From DATJPR01 sp963752915 (GTDB taxonomy: Bacteria > Bacteroidota > Ignavibacteria > UBA10030 > UBA6906), in assembly GCA_963752915.1 (NCBI GenBank), contig CAVVZZ010000010.1:1-64000 (forward strand): a stretch of DNA of 64,000 bases, given 5' to 3'. Below, piece after piece: positions 30,291 to 38,318 of this stretch. The first letter of the stretch is position 1. Each line of letters starts with the position of its first letter. Under the pieces are notes generated by a model. That model made no database searches. It saw only the letters and a program-made list of their open reading frames with translations, and was not told the origin of the DNA. Both the position numbers and the translations under genes were made by a program.

Positions 30291-32297
30291 ATGATGCTGA
30301 GCAGACGCATCGCTGGGGTGGGGAGCGCTCCAGCCAAACAATTGTTTTTTGTGCTTGTTATTGCCCTGCTGACAGGGTCAGATGGCCTTCTGATGTACGG
30401 CTCTTCTTTTCATGTAACTCCGCAAGGGACAGCACAGGGGAACGGCAGCTACACCAGCCCCTGGGACCTTCAGACTGCGCTGAACCAGCCATCCACAGTT
30501 CACCCGGGCGACACCATCTGGGTCCATTCCGGAGTCTATCACGGCGCGTTTACCTCATGGCTGCAAGGAAGCCAAACGAGCCCTATTGTTGTCAGGGGTT
30601 TTCAACAGGATCACGTCGCGATCGAAGGGGGGATCAACCCGCCCGAGGGGATCGTCTTTCTTCTCGGGAGAACCTGCCAGCATACCTGGTTCTGGGGCCT
30701 CGAGTTCCGCGGAACGCCTGCAACAAGAGCGGACCAATCCTTCGGGAGCGGAATTTGCACCGCTCAGATCGGTCAGAATCTCCCGGGTCTGAAGATCATC
30801 AACTGCGTGATCCATGACTTTGTCAATGGGTTCGGCTTCTGGAAGGAAGCCGTCGGCGGAGAAATCTACGGCAACATCATCTATAATAACGGGTTCGATG
30901 CGTCAGATCGCGGGCACGGCCATGGCATCTACGTCATGAACCAAACCGACCGTAAGCGTATTGCGGACAATATCCTGTTCAATGGCTTCGCGAACGGCAT
31001 ACAAGCATACGGCTCGGAGACGCAATATGCCGACAACATGACGCTCAGCGGCAACGTGATCTTTAATTCCGGAGTCTCTTCCCAGGTCGGCGGCGGGTGG
31101 AACCTCATCGTCGGCACGATGGGGACCCGCATGGCTGTCGGGGATTCCGTTGTCGGGAATTACGTCTTTCGAAGTCCGAACAGCGGCAATTTCGGCGGAA
31201 CGAACATCGGTTGGGAAGCCGGCCAACAATCAGCCGCGGTGATCGACAATTGGTTTGTGGGCAGCTCGTCGCGTGAAACTGCATTGCAGCTGGTGAACTG
31301 CTCGAACCTTCAACTACGGAACAACAGGATCATCGGCACCCTTGCCGGATTCTCGTCTTCATCATACCCCGACAACATCTATGCTGCGTCGGCGCCTGCG
31401 TCTGGCGATACGAGCATCGTCCGCGTGAACGGCTACGATCCGTCACGCGCGAATGTCGTCGTGTTCAACTGGAGCGGACGGGATTCCGTGCGGCTCACTC
31501 CTGCCGGCTTCGCGTACGCAGGGGATTCCGTCGACCTCTATAACGCCCAGAATATCTACGGTGACCAACGGTTCACGACCAAAGTCAGCGCGGACGGAAG
31601 CATCGCCATCCCGATGATGACCACTCGCTGGACGGTGTCCCAGGCCATCGCCGGCGTTACTCCGCACACCACGTTCCCGCAGTTCGGAGCGTTTGTGCTG
31701 GTGCTTCGTCATCCTTCGGCATTGCATCCCCCGACGCCGATCAGCCCCAATCCCAATTCAGGGCATCTCATGGGGTCGGTCACATTTCAATGGAGCCCCG
31801 AGGTCGCGCAGGTGTTCGAGACACAACTTTCCAAAGACAGCATCTTTGCGCAGACCGAGTTCGACACGTTGACGGTAGGATCCTCGTTCAAGTTCGACTC
31901 CATCACTACACCGGGAGTCTACTATTGGAGGGTGCGGGTGATTGACGGACAAACCGCCGGCCCGTTTTCCCCGGCATTGAGTTTCTATGCCGGACCGTCA
32001 AGTAGCGGGGTCGATGCTTCCGGTCCAATTGCAGAGAGCTTCAGGCTCTTCCAGAACTATCCAAATCCTTTCAATCCATCGACAACGATCGAATACTCCG
32101 TCGCGACAACCTCTCACGTGACGCTCTCCATCGTCAACACCGTCGGCACTGTCGTCGCACGTCTCGTGAACGGCGTCGTCAGCGGGGGGCATCATATCGT
32201 GACGTGGAACGGTTCGGGGATTGCGTCGGGTGTTTACCTCTGTCTCTTGCAGTCCGCGAATGCCATGCAGGTCAGGCGCATGGTGCTCCTGAAATGA
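30291..32297 (+). CDS. Secreted right-handed parallel beta-helix protein with T9SS sorting domain
   Basis: I chose ATG 30291 because GGGGAG lies just before it and it starts a good signal peptide (KQLFFVLVIALLTGSDGLLM); an upstream ATG at 30210 gives a longer leader without this logic. The mature protein starts SSFHVTPQGTAQGNGSYTSPW and has GDTIWVHSGVYHG, PIVVRGFQQD and many Asn-rich beta-helix turns. A fibronectin-like domain (HLMGSVTFQWSPEVAQVFE) comes before the type IX sorting domain FRLFQNYPNPFNPSTTIEYSV ... VRRMVLLK. It should be exported to the cell surface. It is the intact counterpart of the beta-helix gene at 19808. A lyase, epimerase or binding role for the polysaccharide is likely but not proven. 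Confidence 0.85.
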   Translation: MMLSRRIAGVGSAPAKQLFFVLVIALLTGSDGLLMYGSSFHVTPQGTAQGNGSYTSPWDLQTALNQPSTVHPGDTIWVHSGVYHGAFTSWLQGSQTSPIVVRGFQQDHVAIEGGINPPEGIVFLLGRTCQHTWFWGLEFRGTPATRADQSFGSGICTAQIGQNLPGLKIINCVIHDFVNGFGFWKEAVGGEIYGNIIYNNGFDASDRGHGHGIYVMNQTDRKRIADNILFNGFANGIQAYGSETQYADNMTLSGNVIFNSGVSSQVGGGWNLIVGTMGTRMAVGDSVVGNYVFRSPNSGNFGGTNIGWEAGQQSAAVIDNWFVGSSSRETALQLVNCSNLQLRNNRIIGTLAGFSSSSYPDNIYAASAPASGDTSIVRVNGYDPSRANVVVFNWSGRDSVRLTPAGFAYAGDSVDLYNAQNIYGDQRFTTKVSADGSIAIPMMTTRWTVSQAIAGVTPHTTFPQFGAFVLVLRHPSALHPPTPISPNPNSGHLMGSVTFQWSPEVAQVFETQLSKDSIFAQTEFDTLTVGSSFKFDSITTPGVYYWRVRVIDGQTAGPFSPALSFYAGPSSSGVDASGPIAESFRLFQNYPNPFNPSTTIEYSVATTSHVTLSIVNTVGTVVARLVNGVVSGGHHIVTWNGSGIASGVYLCLLQSANAMQVRRMVLLK

Positions 32298-32313
32298 GCG
32301 GTGCGCGGTCCCT

Positions 32314-32889
32314 TCAGTAGTCCGTGTTGTCCACATATCCCCCTGAGCCCTCGAGCGAAACGACTTTCGCCGGGATCCCTACGACAACGGCATTGTCCGG
32401 AATGTCCTTTGTCACGACGCAGTTTGCGCCAATCGCCACGTTGTTGCCGACGGATACTCTCCCGATCACCTTTGCCCCCGGGCCAATAAAGACATTGTCT
32501 CCCAGAGTCGGGATCCCTTTCCGACCTCCCCGGTTCGTCTGACCGATCGTGACCCCTTGCGAGATATTGCAGTTCTTGCCGATGACCGCGGCGTCGTGGA
32601 CAACGATCTCGCCGTAGTGACCGAGATACAACCCGGGGCCGATCCTGGTGTTCCGCGGGATGTAGATCCCGTACTTGTGCATCAGGTGTCTCAGCATCAG
32701 CCTTGCCACGACGCCCGCCCACCATCGGTACATCGGGCTGTTGCTGAGATAGGTGGCAAAGCGATACCAAAATGTGTACGTGAAACCCGGCACCAGGAGG
32801 ACGGCCGATAGAAACGCTCTCCCGCTCTTTGTTCTCGAATGCCGGTACAAATCGGACTGCACGAGCATCAAGAAGGTTCGAAAATTCAT
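32314..32889 (-). CDS. Serine acetyltransferase-like hexapeptide acyltransferase
   Basis: A 191-residue left-handed beta-helix acetyltransferase of the CysE-like group. It has a hydrophobic N-terminal half (AFLSAVLLVPGFTYTFWYRFA) and the hexapeptide domain IGPGLYLGHYGEIVVHDAAVI, NCNISQGVTIGQ, IPTLGDNVFIGPGAKVIGRVSV and NCVVTKDIPDNAVVVGIPAKVV. The catalytic His is in LGHYGEI. In polysaccharide loci such proteins O-acetylate sugars rather than serine. Its ATG overlaps the stop of the Wzy gene as ATGA, so it is translated with it. It is the last gene of the operon; the beta-helix gene meets it tail to tail with 16 bases between. Confidence 0.85.
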   Translation of the reverse strand: MNFRTFLMLVQSDLYRHSRTKSGRAFLSAVLLVPGFTYTFWYRFATYLSNSPMYRWWAGVVARLMLRHLMHKYGIYIPRNTRIGPGLYLGHYGEIVVHDAAVIGKNCNISQGVTIGQTNRGGRKGIPTLGDNVFIGPGAKVIGRVSVGNNVAIGANCVVTKDIPDNAVVVGIPAKVVSLEGSGGYVDNTDY

Positions 32890-34082
32890 GATGTCACACC
32901 CGACGCTTGGTCACTTTCGAGATACTCCTTTTGATCCCGCGTGAGGCTTCCGCACGCGATGAGCGAAATGACGAGCCAGGTCTGAGGAACGTCTTCCCAC
33001 GAAAGGGAAGCGGCTCCGATAGCCCAACTGAGGAGCAACACGATGGACATCCATCGTATGTCCCGGGGAGATTTTGCAATCAGCACGACGAGATTTCCGA
33101 GGACCAGGAGAAGCAGGAGCACGCCGACCGTGCCCAATTCGGAGGCAACCGAAATGAACGTACTGTGAGCCACCTCATCGATTCCCACGAGAGGAAAGAC
33201 TGACTGTGAAAAACCCCCGAGTCCCACTCCAAGGACGGGATGTTGAAGAAAGAGATGTGCCCCGCCCTTCCACAATTCCAACCGGCCGGTGAACCCATCC
33301 ACGGAAGCAGAGGTCATGATGCCGGCAAACCTCATGATGGAATCCGTAAGATGAAATCTGGAGATCCCGGCGACGGCACACACGATGGTCAAGCCGAGCA
33401 GTGCATATCCCTTGTACCCGAGCGTTCTCATCGTGATGAGCAGATAGATGAGGCACGGGATGGATGCCAGAACGGCACTGCGCGAGCCACCCAGGAAGAC
33501 CGCGAAGATTGCCGCCAGCGGGTACACGGCATTGACGATGCGAAAGATCGGATTCTTGTATTCGGTCGACGTGAGAAGAAACGCCGCGGGGGCGATGGTC
33601 ATGACGACCTGGATGCCCAGTTCGTTCGGGTCAAATCCGGCGGCGGCATAGCGACCGACCGACGCGTACACCGAGAGATTGTGCGCGTAGTCAAGGAGAG
33701 TCATTCCGATCGCAACAAGGGCCCCGACAACGAGAGCCTGGTACGCATTCAGGACCTGACGCCGATGATCCAGAATTTGCCAGAGGATAATGGACGCCAG
33801 GAACGCCTGCGTATACCGTTGGATCTTTTCCATGGCGACGCCAAACGTGGGCGTCCAGAGAAGGCTGACGATGTTCCAGACGACAAATGCGAAGAAGGCG
33901 ACATGAAACCCGACGGGAATGCGATAGCCCTTCCGTGTCGGCAGCGTCAAAGCCCAGGTGATGAGCAACAGGAGGCCGATGACCCTGCTTGGTGTGCCGA
34001 AGATCCCGGGCAGGGGCATCTGGACGAATGCCACGCTGGCGATCATCGCGAGGGCGAGGAAATATGCGAGGCGGCTCATCAT
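32886..34082 (-). CDS. Wzy/O-antigen ligase family membrane protein
   Basis: A 398-residue protein with about ten membrane segments (VIGLLLLITWALTLP, PVGFHVAFFAFVVWNIVSLLW, GYALLGLTIVCAVAGIS, LGTVGVLLLLLVLGNLVVLI). The Wzy_C hallmark is present: GFTGRLELWKGGAHLFLQHP, VLGVGLGGFSQSV and EVAHSTFISVASELG. It would polymerise repeat units in the periplasm. Both ends overlap neighbours by four bases as ATGA (34079-34082 and 32886-32889), so it is in a tightly coupled operon between a GT4 and an acetyltransferase. This is the intact counterpart of the ligase gene at 17688, but the two proteins look only distantly alike. Confidence 0.9.
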   Translation of the reverse strand: MMSRLAYFLALAMIASVAFVQMPLPGIFGTPSRVIGLLLLITWALTLPTRKGYRIPVGFHVAFFAFVVWNIVSLLWTPTFGVAMEKIQRYTQAFLASIILWQILDHRRQVLNAYQALVVGALVAIGMTLLDYAHNLSVYASVGRYAAAGFDPNELGIQVVMTIAPAAFLLTSTEYKNPIFRIVNAVYPLAAIFAVFLGGSRSAVLASIPCLIYLLITMRTLGYKGYALLGLTIVCAVAGISRFHLTDSIMRFAGIMTSASVDGFTGRLELWKGGAHLFLQHPVLGVGLGGFSQSVFPLVGIDEVAHSTFISVASELGTVGVLLLLLVLGNLVVLIAKSPRDIRWMSIVLLLSWAIGAASLSWEDVPQTWLVISLIACGSLTRDQKEYLESDQASGVTS

Positions 34083-35177
34083 GGAACAAGTTGGTTGATG
34101 ATCCCGACGTAGTTGCGCACCGCGGCGCGGGAGTCGAACGCATTGAGGAACGCGTCACGAACAGGCATCGGTGGAGCATCAAGAGAGTTCAGGATCGCGC
34201 GTGCCATCGCCTGGTGATCTCCGATAGGGATGAGCGCTCCCGTGCCGGCCAGATTGATGATTTCCCGCGGCCCGCTTGCGCAGTCCGTGGAGACAACACG
34301 CGTACCGCAGGCGAGCGCCTCGATCAGCACTGTCGGGAGTGCCTCCCAGCTCGAAGAGAGGACAAAGACCGATGACCTCGACATCAGCGCATAGGGATTG
34401 TCCACAAAGCCCGGCATGCCTACGTCATTCTCGACCCCCAGCGCTTGCGCGAGCGTGAGGTATTCGTCCCGAAGAGGCCCGTTGCCGAGGAGAACCAACC
34501 GGGATTCCCGCGCAGCCCTCACGACGGAAAAAGCCCGGATCAGCGTCTGAAAGTTTTTCTGGGGGACGAACCTCCCAACTCCGAGAATCACCGGTGGCTG
34601 GCCGGGCGCAAACCACGGATGGTCGACAGGTTCGGTGCGTTTGCTCTCGATGGACGGCGTGAGAACGGGATTGTGGACGACGCGTATCGTATCGCGCGGG
34701 ATTCCGGTGACGCGGGCCAGATCATCGGCTGCTCCGCGCGAAACCGCAATGACCGCTGATGCAAACCGGTAAAGCATCCGGATCAGGACCGGGAGAAGTT
34801 TCTCCTTGAATGATCGTGTGTGCAGGACAGTCTGGGAAAGCGTTACGTGAACGGTGAGGATCGTTCGCGTGGGGACGCGCGCAAGAAACCGGGAAACCAA
34901 ACCGACGAGATTGACATACTCCATCGCGGAGACCATGACGTCCGGTCGCTCAGCGCGCAGATACTTGATAAGCGCCGGGATGCCGCGAATCATCCCCCTG
35001 CTCTTGAGGTTGACAACCGAAACACCTGCGGGAAGGAGTTCCATGTACTCGCCAACGGGCTCGAGCAGGACCATGTGCACGGTCCAGTCTTCGGATCGGA
35101 ACCCCTCGGCGAGGTTCACCATGACGCGCTCAGCCCCGCCACCCATCAGGTTCGGGATCAGAAGAGCGATCTTCATG
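34079..35177 (-). CDS. GT4 family glycosyltransferase
   Basis: ATG 35177 gives MKIALLIPNLMGGGAERVMVN, the usual start with the G-G-G-A-E-R acceptor loop of GT4 enzymes such as WbbU-type N-acetylgalactosaminyl or galactosyl transferases. The donor domain has PVILGVGRFVPQKNFQTLIRA, RLVLLGNGPLRDEYLTLA, VGMPGFVDNPYALMSRSSVFVL and SSSWEALPTVLIEALACGTRV with the E-x7-E pair. About 365 residues. A longer start at 35215 would overlap the acetyltransferase gene, so I prefer 35177, 12 nt after that gene ends. The exact sugar cannot be read from the sequence. Confidence 0.9.
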
Positions 35178-35189
35178 CGCTCAGGGCCA

Positions 35190-35843
35190 TCAGATCTCTC
35201 CCGTTCCAGCCGCACGTGAGGGGGTCGTCACTTCAGCAGGGCACCGGCCCCACGAAGGGATCGAGTCTTCATTTTCAAAAGCGGAGAACATGACCATGCG
35301 GGCCGGCCCTGGATGGACAAGACAGTTGTCGGGAACATGCCTGTCGACAGCACAATTGGGGGCAATCTTCACGTTGTTCCCAACCGTGATCTTTCCCGCG
35401 ATGACGACGCCGGGAGAGATGTAGACGTTGCTGCCGATGACCGGGAATCCCCGGAACTGACCGTTTCCACCGACTCCAAGAGTGACGTCGTGCGAGATCC
35501 CGACATTCTCGCCGATGGTCACTCCTGCACCGACAAAAATTCCTCCAAAGTGAAATATCATGAACCCGCCCCCTATCGCCGTCCCTTCGTCAAGGTTTAT
35601 CCCCCAGATGCGGTTCATCCTTCTGTTGAGGAAAAAGTAGATGGGATGAAGGAACGTCCTGTACAGCCGCGGTGCGCTCCGCAGCCATTCGCCGAACCGG
35701 AAAATGATAATTGCTCTCACTCCCGGCGCGAAGATAAGCCCGACCAGGCGACTCTTCCGACTGCCGGAGGTCAGTGCATATGCCCTTCGCATGTCGGCGC
35801 GAAGTCTCGTGCCTGCAGTTTCCGCCTTCAATCCTTGTGTCAT
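35190..35843 (-). CDS. Serine acetyltransferase-like hexapeptide acyltransferase
   Basis: About 217 residues. The N-terminal half is hydrophobic/helical (LVGLIFAPGVRAIIIFRFGEW) and the C-terminal half is a left-handed beta-helix: GINLDEGTAIGGGFMIFHFGG, IGENVGISHDVTLGVGGNG, IGSNVYISPGVVIAGKITVG and NCAVDRHVPDNCLVHPGPARM. The His in FHFGG matches the catalytic His of the family. I chose ATG 35843 (MTQGLKAETAG) since it lies 14 nt after the GT2 stop; a longer start at 35876 would overlap that gene. It is likely to O- or N-acetylate a sugar of the repeat unit. Confidence 0.85.
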   Translation of the reverse strand: MTQGLKAETAGTRLRADMRRAYALTSGSRKSRLVGLIFAPGVRAIIIFRFGEWLRSAPRLYRTFLHPIYFFLNRRMNRIWGINLDEGTAIGGGFMIFHFGGIFVGAGVTIGENVGISHDVTLGVGGNGQFRGFPVIGSNVYISPGVVIAGKITVGNNVKIAPNCAVDRHVPDNCLVHPGPARMVMFSAFENEDSIPSWGRCPAEVTTPSRAAGTGEI

Positions 35844-35857
35844 TGTGGAGAGCCCTG

Positions 35858-36817
35858 CTATTGAACCGGTCGCCACTTTGCAATCGCTATCGCCGTCTTC
35901 ACTTTTCTCTGAAACTCCTCGCCGGATTCCTGTCCGAAGGCAAACTTCGCAATCGCTATGACGAGCATTGCAGGGATCCTCAGGAAACAGGAGATCAGCT
36001 TAAACATTCTCGCCCTGGTATTGCCGAAGGTCCTGCGGATGAAGAGCTCATCGCTCAGAATGCCGTTGACCACTGATCGGAGAGGCGCCTGACTGCTGCT
36101 TTGCCCGCCATAATGGAGGACTTCTGCCTCCGGCAGATAGAACACATCATACGCCGATCGTCGTACCCTGACGCAGAGGTCGTTGTCCTCTCCGCAAAAG
36201 AGAAACGACTCCTCGAATCCTCCGAGGGTACGGAGAAGGTCGTGGCGAAGGAACATTGCTGCGCCCGAGATGGCTTCGACGGGCTGGGTGTTCCGGTAGT
36301 CGTACGGTGAAATGAACTTCCTGGTGATCAGTTTCCTGAGGAACGGGATCCGGTGAAGGCGCAGCGCATCCCACCACAGCGCCGCCCCCAGCGAATACAC
36401 GAGTCTCGCAGAGATGATCTGCGTTTCTCCGCCCGGCCAGAAGAGCCTGGGGCCGACCATCCCGATCCACGGGTGCAGGTCAAGGCACTCTTTCAATTTC
36501 GCTATCGCAGAGCCCTGGACCACCGTGTCCGGATTCAGCGCGAAGACATAGTTGCCTTTCGCGGCGGCGAACCCTTGATTGTTCGCTTTCGCGAAGCCCA
36601 CGTTTGCGGAATTTTCAATCACCACGACGCAGGGAAATCGTTGCCGGATCGACTGCGCGCTTCCATCGCTGGAAGCATTGTCCACGACGATGATTTCAAT
36701 TTTCAGAGCGCCGGCATTTCGCAGGACCGATGCGATACTCTCTTCCAGCAGCGCGCGGACGTTCCAGTTGACGTAGACTACGGAGACATCCATCGGCCAC
36801 AGCTGCTCGTTCGTCAT
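35858..36817 (-). CDS. GT2 family glycosyltransferase (rhamnosyltransferase-like)
   Basis: A 319-residue GT-A enzyme. It has VSVVYVNWNVRALLEESIASV, IIVVDNASSDGSAQSIRQRF, ENSANVGFAKANNQGFAAAKG and the metal-binding FALNPDTVV (the N-P-D-T-V form common in rhamnosyltransferases). GPRLFWPGGETQIISAR, AISGAAMFLRHDLLRTLGGF and EESFLFCGEDNDLCVRVRR follow, with the catalytic acidic ED-D block. The C-terminal 40 residues contain a hydrophobic segment (LISCFLRIPAMLVIAIAKFAF) that may attach it to the membrane. It starts three bases after the flippase gene, in the same operon. The acceptor is unknown. Confidence 0.9.
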   Translation of the reverse strand: MTNEQLWPMDVSVVYVNWNVRALLEESIASVLRNAGALKIEIIVVDNASSDGSAQSIRQRFPCVVVIENSANVGFAKANNQGFAAAKGNYVFALNPDTVVQGSAIAKLKECLDLHPWIGMVGPRLFWPGGETQIISARLVYSLGAALWWDALRLHRIPFLRKLITRKFISPYDYRNTQPVEAISGAAMFLRHDLLRTLGGFEESFLFCGEDNDLCVRVRRSAYDVFYLPEAEVLHYGGQSSSQAPLRSVVNGILSDELFIRRTFGNTRARMFKLISCFLRIPAMLVIAIAKFAFGQESGEEFQRKVKTAIAIAKWRPVQ

Positions 36818-36820
36818 GCG

Positions 36821-38176
36821 TTACTCGAGGATTTGCGTCTCCGGATGCACGAGTGGAACAGGCGATGATTGCTCCAGCGAATTCCGGTCGTTTTCCGTCA
36901 GCACCATCTTCGCGAGGACAAGCAGCGCCACGGCATCCACGATAAACCGGACGTCGATCGCAACGGCCGCCCCGACAATTCCATAGCCCCGGATGAGGAC
37001 AAACGCCAGCACTGCGTAGAGGGGCAGTTCGACAAGTGAGAGCTTCGCTGTGATATCCGGCCGGCCCGCGGCCTGCAGGAACGTCGAAGGGACAAATCCA
37101 ATGCCGTTCGCCAGTATCCCTACGGAGACGATTTGCAGGACCAGGCTGCTATGGCTCGCGAAGTCGGCGCCCATCCAGAGCGACAAGAGGTACGGTCCGA
37201 AGAACAGGACCACCAGGACCGGAGGGACCAATGCGCATATCGTGAGCAGCATGGACTGCCGGAACAGGTTCCCCCAATGCTCGTTCTTGCTGCTGAACGC
37301 GGGGAAGATGACCTGCGAGAGACTTGAAGGAACGATGAGGAGTCTCGATATCGCGTCTCCGGGGATGCTGTAGTATGCAACATCCGTCGTTCCCCGCGAG
37401 CCGCCGATCAGGAATCTGTCCATATATCCCATGATCGGATTGACCACCGTCGATACGCTCAGCCACCCGCCGAATCTTAAGAGCCCGATGAACTCGCGCC
37501 GGTCAAAGGGTTGGATCTTCCGGATCCCCGGAAACTCTTTCACTGCCGATCGGAGGAGCAGCAGCGTCGTGACCAATCGTGTTACTGCCAGCACCAGGAC
37601 CACAATCGTCAGACTTTTCCATAACAAAGCGCTGACAACAGGAAGGAGGAAATTGGCAACGCTTGCCGGTGCCTGAATCGAAACGACGATGTCGAATCTC
37701 TTCAGCGATTGAAGAAGGCCGACCAGCGTGCTGGACACGAGGACCAGCGGCAGCGTCGCGGCGGACACCATCAAACTCTGTTGGGCGTCGATCCGGAGGT
37801 CCGCTGAAATCTTGAAGACATCTGCGGCGAGCAGGGGAGCGAAGACGAACAACAGAATGCCCGACGCCAGGCCGATCACGAGCTGGATTCTCGCAGCGCT
37901 CCACAGGAGCACGGGAACCCGCTCGAGTTCCTCGCGTCCGAGCGCTCCCGAGACGGCATTCGTCACGGCGCGACTGAGACCGAGGTCCAGAAGCGAAAAA
38001 TACCCCACCACGATGGTAATGAGCGACAGCAGTCCTATACGCTCCGTGCCGAGCAGGCGCACCAGGATCGGCAATGCGATGAATGCCGCGAGAACCGGTG
38101 CGACCTGGCCCAGGAGCGACCAGCCGACATTACGTCCATGACGGATGCCAAATCTCTTCAGCAACTCCACGATCAT
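36821..38176 (-). CDS. Wzx-type oligosaccharide flippase
   Basis: A 451-residue protein of the polysaccharide transporter/MATE superfamily with about 12-14 membrane segments. It starts with the amphipathic NVGWSLLGQVAPVLAAFIALP and LVRLLGTERIGLLSLITIVVG, typical of Wzx. Later segments include LLLLRSAVKEF, GWLSVSTVVNPIMGYMDRFLI with the conserved Asp, ALVPPVLVVLFFGPYLLSLWM and LYAVLAFVLIRGYGIVGAAVA. It moves the lipid-linked repeat unit across the inner membrane for the Wzy at 32886. The intact counterpart of the broken flippase at 15017. The start is separated from the dehydrogenase gene by a heptamer repeat array. Confidence 0.9.
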   Translation of the reverse strand: MIVELLKRFGIRHGRNVGWSLLGQVAPVLAAFIALPILVRLLGTERIGLLSLITIVVGYFSLLDLGLSRAVTNAVSGALGREELERVPVLLWSAARIQLVIGLASGILLFVFAPLLAADVFKISADLRIDAQQSLMVSAATLPLVLVSSTLVGLLQSLKRFDIVVSIQAPASVANFLLPVVSALLWKSLTIVVLVLAVTRLVTTLLLLRSAVKEFPGIRKIQPFDRREFIGLLRFGGWLSVSTVVNPIMGYMDRFLIGGSRGTTDVAYYSIPGDAISRLLIVPSSLSQVIFPAFSSKNEHWGNLFRQSMLLTICALVPPVLVVLFFGPYLLSLWMGADFASHSSLVLQIVSVGILANGIGFVPSTFLQAAGRPDITAKLSLVELPLYAVLAFVLIRGYGIVGAAVAIDVRFIVDAVALLVLAKMVLTENDRNSLEQSSPVPLVHPETQILE

Positions 38177-38220
38177 TGATGAGCGCTTTCCGTGACGCGC
38201 CTACCGGCGTCCTGCGTTTA

Positions 38221-38318
38221 CTGTCCCCTGCCTACTGCCTACTGCCTACTGCGTACTGCCTACTGCGTACTGCCTACTGCCTACTGTCCCCTGTTCCCTG
38301 TTCCCTGTCCCCTGCCTT
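38221..38318. repeat. Array of fourteen 7-bp repeats (CTGNNNN)
   Basis: Fourteen heptamers run without a break: CTGTCCC, then CTGCCTA and CTGCGTA units, then CTGTCCC, CTGTTCC, CTGTTCC, CTGTCCC and CTGCCTT. Every unit starts CTG while the other four bases vary. The array ends on the very base before the dehydrogenase stop codon (38319-38321, minus strand). It fills the space between that gene and the flippase gene. It is the cleanest member of a family of 7-bp arrays in this window. The function is unknown. Confidence 0.9.

Noticed and set aside
33240..34112. A 290-residue plus-strand protein
   Set aside because: Shadow of the Wzy membrane-protein gene; highly charged and low-complexity because it mirrors hydrophobic codons.
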